A stretch of 64,000 nt of DNA from Deinococcus gobiensis I-0 (GTDB lineage: Bacteria; Deinococcota; Deinococci; Deinococcales; Deinococcaceae). This document shows, in pieces, positions 61,953 to 64,000 of this stretch. Numbering within the stretch: position 1 is the stretch's first letter; the number at the start of each line of letters is the position of its first letter. The notes beneath the pieces are model-generated. The model was not told the DNA's origin. It saw only the letters and a list, made by a program, of their open reading frames with translations, and ran no database searches. The position numbers and the translations under genes were made by a program. The stretch is taken from positions 1,284,501 to 1,348,500 of the forward strand of contig NC_017790.1 in assembly GCF_000252445.1 (NCBI RefSeq). The letters run 5' to 3'.

Positions 61953-61992
61953 CCGGCCTGGAGTGTAGCCCACCCGCCCCGGCCGGCCCCGC

Positions 61993-63393
61993 CTAGCCCA
62001 CCAGAATGTCGCGCTCGGGCGGGTACTTCAGGGGGCTGGCCTGCGTCTGGCGCGAGTTCAGGGCCACCGCGAAGGTCACCGGCCCGATGCGCCCCAGGTA
62101 CATCAGGACCGTCAGGATGAGCAGGCCCGCGTCGTTGATCTTGGGCGTGGTGTTCATGCTCAGGCCGACCGTGGCGGCGGCGCTCACGGTCTCGAACAGC
62201 AGGTGCGTGAAGTCCAGCCTGGGGTTCGTGACCAGCAGTCCGAAAAAGGCGCTGAAGACGAGCAGGGTGTAGATGGTCGTGATCGTCCCGGCGCGCACCA
62301 CGTTCTCCGGCACCACCCGCCGCCCGAAGGCGATGAGTTCGGTGCGGCCCCGGATCAGGTTCCAGGCGCTGCCGACCAGGATGGCGAAGGTGCTCGTCTT
62401 GATGCCGCCGCCGGTCGAGCCGCTGTTGGCCCCGATGAACATCAGCGCGATGGTCAGGAAGAGGCTCGCGCTGCTCAGGGCCTCGACGTTGATGGTGGCG
62501 AAGCCCCCCGAGCGCGGCGTGACGCTCTGGAAAAAGGCCGCGAGCACCTTGCCCGGCGCCGAGAGCGGCCCCAGCGTGGCGGCACTGCCCCATTCCAGCG
62601 CCAGGATGAGCAGGGTGCCGCCGAGCAGCAGCGCGCCCGTCATGGCGAGGGTCAGCTTGCTGTACACGAGTAGGCGGTTGCGCCTGGGCTCGCGCCAGTG
62701 CGAGAGCACGTTGAGCTGCACCAGGAAGCCCAGGCCCCCCAGCACGATCTGCACGGCGATCACGCCGCTCACCAGGGGGTCCTGCACATACTGGGCCATG
62801 CCGCCCAGCACCACCACGAAGCCCGCGTTGTTGTACGCGCTGACCGAATGGAACACCGCCTGATACAGCCCTTCGCCCCAGCCGAACTGCGGCACGAACC
62901 GCAGGGCCAGCAGCGCCGCGCCCGCGACCTCGGCGACCAGGGTGTAGAGCATGATGGTCCACAGCAGCGACACCGCCCCGCCCACGTTCAGGGCGCTGAT
63001 CTGCTGCACGAGAAGCTGGCGCTCGCTGAAGTTCACCCGCCGCCCGGCCAGCAGCGCGAACAGCGTGCCGAAGGTGATGATGCCCAGCCCCCCCACCTGC
63101 GCGAGCAGGATGATGACGACCTGCCCCAGCCGCGTGAAGCCCTCGCCCGTGTCCACGACCACCAGCCCCGTGATGCAGATGGCGCTCGTGGCCGTGAACA
63201 GCCGCTCGACGAGGCTGAGCTGCGTGCCCGGCGTGAGCATGCCCGGCAACGAGAGCAGCGCCGTGCCCAGCGCGATGCCCAGCACGTAGGCCAGCGCGAT
63301 GAGTTGCGGCGGCGTGAAGCGCGAGATGACCGAGCGGCGCAGCCGCGTGCTCGGCAGGGGCAGGGAGGGCGGCAGGGGAGGCGGCAGACGCAC
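61993..63393 (-). CDS. ktrB: Potassium-uptake channel subunit KtrB/TrkH
   Basis: Membrane subunit with four M1-P-M2 repeats. Pore-loop landmarks include TSAICITGLVVVDTG, SAYNNAGFVVVLGGM, GANSGSTGGGIKTSTF and SAAATVGLSMNTTP, each with the selectivity-filter glycine. 466 residues with the GTG at 63393, which is 6 nt after CATGCT; upstream in-frame codons extend through non-natural sequence. Divergent from the methyltransferase gene. Confidence 0.94.
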   Translation of the reverse strand: MRLPPPLPPSLPLPSTRLRRSVISRFTPPQLIALAYVLGIALGTALLSLPGMLTPGTQLSLVERLFTATSAICITGLVVVDTGEGFTRLGQVVIILLAQVGGLGIITFGTLFALLAGRRVNFSERQLLVQQISALNVGGAVSLLWTIMLYTLVAEVAGAALLALRFVPQFGWGEGLYQAVFHSVSAYNNAGFVVVLGGMAQYVQDPLVSGVIAVQIVLGGLGFLVQLNVLSHWREPRRNRLLVYSKLTLAMTGALLLGGTLLILALEWGSAATLGPLSAPGKVLAAFFQSVTPRSGGFATINVEALSSASLFLTIALMFIGANSGSTGGGIKTSTFAILVGSAWNLIRGRTELIAFGRRVVPENVVRAGTITTIYTLLVFSAFFGLLVTNPRLDFTHLLFETVSAAATVGLSMNTTPKINDAGLLILTVLMYLGRIGPVTFAVALNSRQTQASPLKYPPERDILVG

Positions 63394-63466
63394 CCGACCA
63401 GCATGGCATGCCCCAGCGAAGGACAGGCGCGCCGCCGGGGCACGGTGCGGGCTATACTGCCCTGTT

Positions 63467-64000
63467 ATGCCGCGCCCTGCCCGCTCCCCCCGCACGTCCT
63501 CCGGCCGCCCGACTTCCGGCTCCTCCTCCGGCAAGAGGGCCGCGCCGCGCGGCGACTTCCGCACCCGGCAGCCGGCCCACGAGTACGAACTGGAGGTGCT
63601 GCCGGGCCTGGAGGCCGTGGCCGCCACCGAACTGGCCGCCGTGCCCCTGGCGCGCGACGTGCGCGGCCTGCGGTTCTGGTATCCCGGCGACCCCGAGCGC
63701 CTGACCCGGCTGCGTTCGGCGGTGGCCGTCTACCGCGTGCAGGCCTGGGACGTGCCCCGCCCGCGCGGCCTGCTGGGCAACCAGCAGCTCGGCGAACTCG
63801 CGGCCTATCTGCGCGGGGTCGTGGAGGTGGGCGGCCAGCAGTCCTTCCGGATCAGCGCGGCCGGGCGCGAGTCGGCCGTCATGGAGCGCCTCGCCGCCGA
63901 ACTTCAGAATGCCCTCGAGCTGCCCCACGACCCCAAGGAGGGCGAACTCCTGATCCGGCTGCGGCCACAGGAGGGCGGTGACGGCTGGGAGGTGCTGGCC
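63467..64000 (+). CDS. THUMP-domain RNA methyltransferase, 5' part
   Basis: 178 codons from the ATG at 63467, still open at the window edge. A basic Ser/Arg/Gly-rich N-terminal tail (about 35 residues) precedes YELEVLPGLEAVAATEL and AVYRVQAWDVPRPRGLLGNQ. QSFRISAAGRES marks a THUMP RNA-binding domain as in RlmL/TrmN-type class I methyltransferases. The SAM domain is not in view. TATACT (63453-63458) is 8 nt before the ATG. Confidence 0.83.
   Translation, partial: MPRPARSPRTSSGRPTSGSSSGKRAAPRGDFRTRQPAHEYELEVLPGLEAVAATELAAVPLARDVRGLRFWYPGDPERLTRLRSAVAVYRVQAWDVPRPRGLLGNQQLGELAAYLRGVVEVGGQQSFRISAAGRESAVMERLAAELQNALELPHDPKEGELLIRLRPQEGGDGWEVLA

Overview
The window reads as a chromosomal segment of a high-GC bacterium of the Deinococcus group. 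The case rests on the pervasive arrangement of a -10 hexamer (TANNNT or CANNNT) only 5-9 nt upstream of an ATG/GTG start with no Shine-Dalgarno, which is typical of the leaderless mRNAs known from Deinococcus. It is supported by the gene content: futalosine-type menaquinone synthesis, a phytochrome-type heme oxygenase, DUF4388, Ktr potassium uptake and an Asp23-nusB pair. I see no insertion sequence, prophage, CRISPR array or rRNA. The only structural RNA gene recognised is an initiator tRNA.

Layout. 0-6.3 kb: nucleoside hydrolase and a purine-nucleoside-type binding protein, then ligA, Asp23, nusB and a DUF212 protein. 6.4-15 kb: GH13 amylase, DUF402, acyltransferase-3, secreted alpha/beta hydrolase, HAD phosphatase, LuxR regulator, an S1C/PDZ protease with an odd linker, and a small HTH regulator with a palindrome inside its own promoter. 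15-21 kb: ACT protein, GNAT, flavin oxidoreductase, an internally duplicated membrane protein, HDAC-family deacylase, then prfC (RF3) preceded by an eight-codon leader ORF ending Pro-Pro-stop, a secreted C39-like peptidase and a Gly/Cys-rich protein. 21.9-27 kb: S41 processing protease, an ftsE-ftsX-EnvC-like operon, rpsP. 27-32 kb: moaB, tRNA-fMet, 3-hydroxybutyryl-CoA dehydrogenase, a low-GC WapI-immunity-like gene, YciI, thiolase. 32-41 kb: DUF4388, NADHX repair enzyme, TPR protein, rsmA, a PfkB kinase, a gamma-glutamyltransferase-type protein, and a zinc amidase. 41-52 kb: secA, a 34-residue membrane protein, a promoter-plus-terminator unit with no gene in it, class V aminotransferase, a frameshifted remnant, ychF, heme oxygenase, a PAS-GGDEF-EAL protein, ispG. 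53-58.6 kb: a four-gene secreted/outer-membrane cluster (two secreted proteins, an Ig-fold chaperone-like protein, a 1046-residue barrel protein). 58.8-64 kb: futalosine hydrolase, sugar-binding protein, ktrB-ktrA and the start of a THUMP RNA methyltransferase.

Functional links. The nucleoside-binding protein and nucleoside hydrolase suggest purine-nucleoside salvage. FtsEX, the degenerate LytM protein and the zinc amidase form a plausible septal peptidoglycan-splitting set. Thiolase and hydroxybutyryl-CoA dehydrogenase fit short-chain acyl-CoA metabolism. KtrA and KtrB make one potassium-uptake system. The parts most likely to be undescribed are the prfC leader peptide, the 53-58.6 kb assembly-like cluster, and several very short near-leaderless ORFs whose stop codon overlaps the next gene's start (ftsE, PfkB kinase, ychF).
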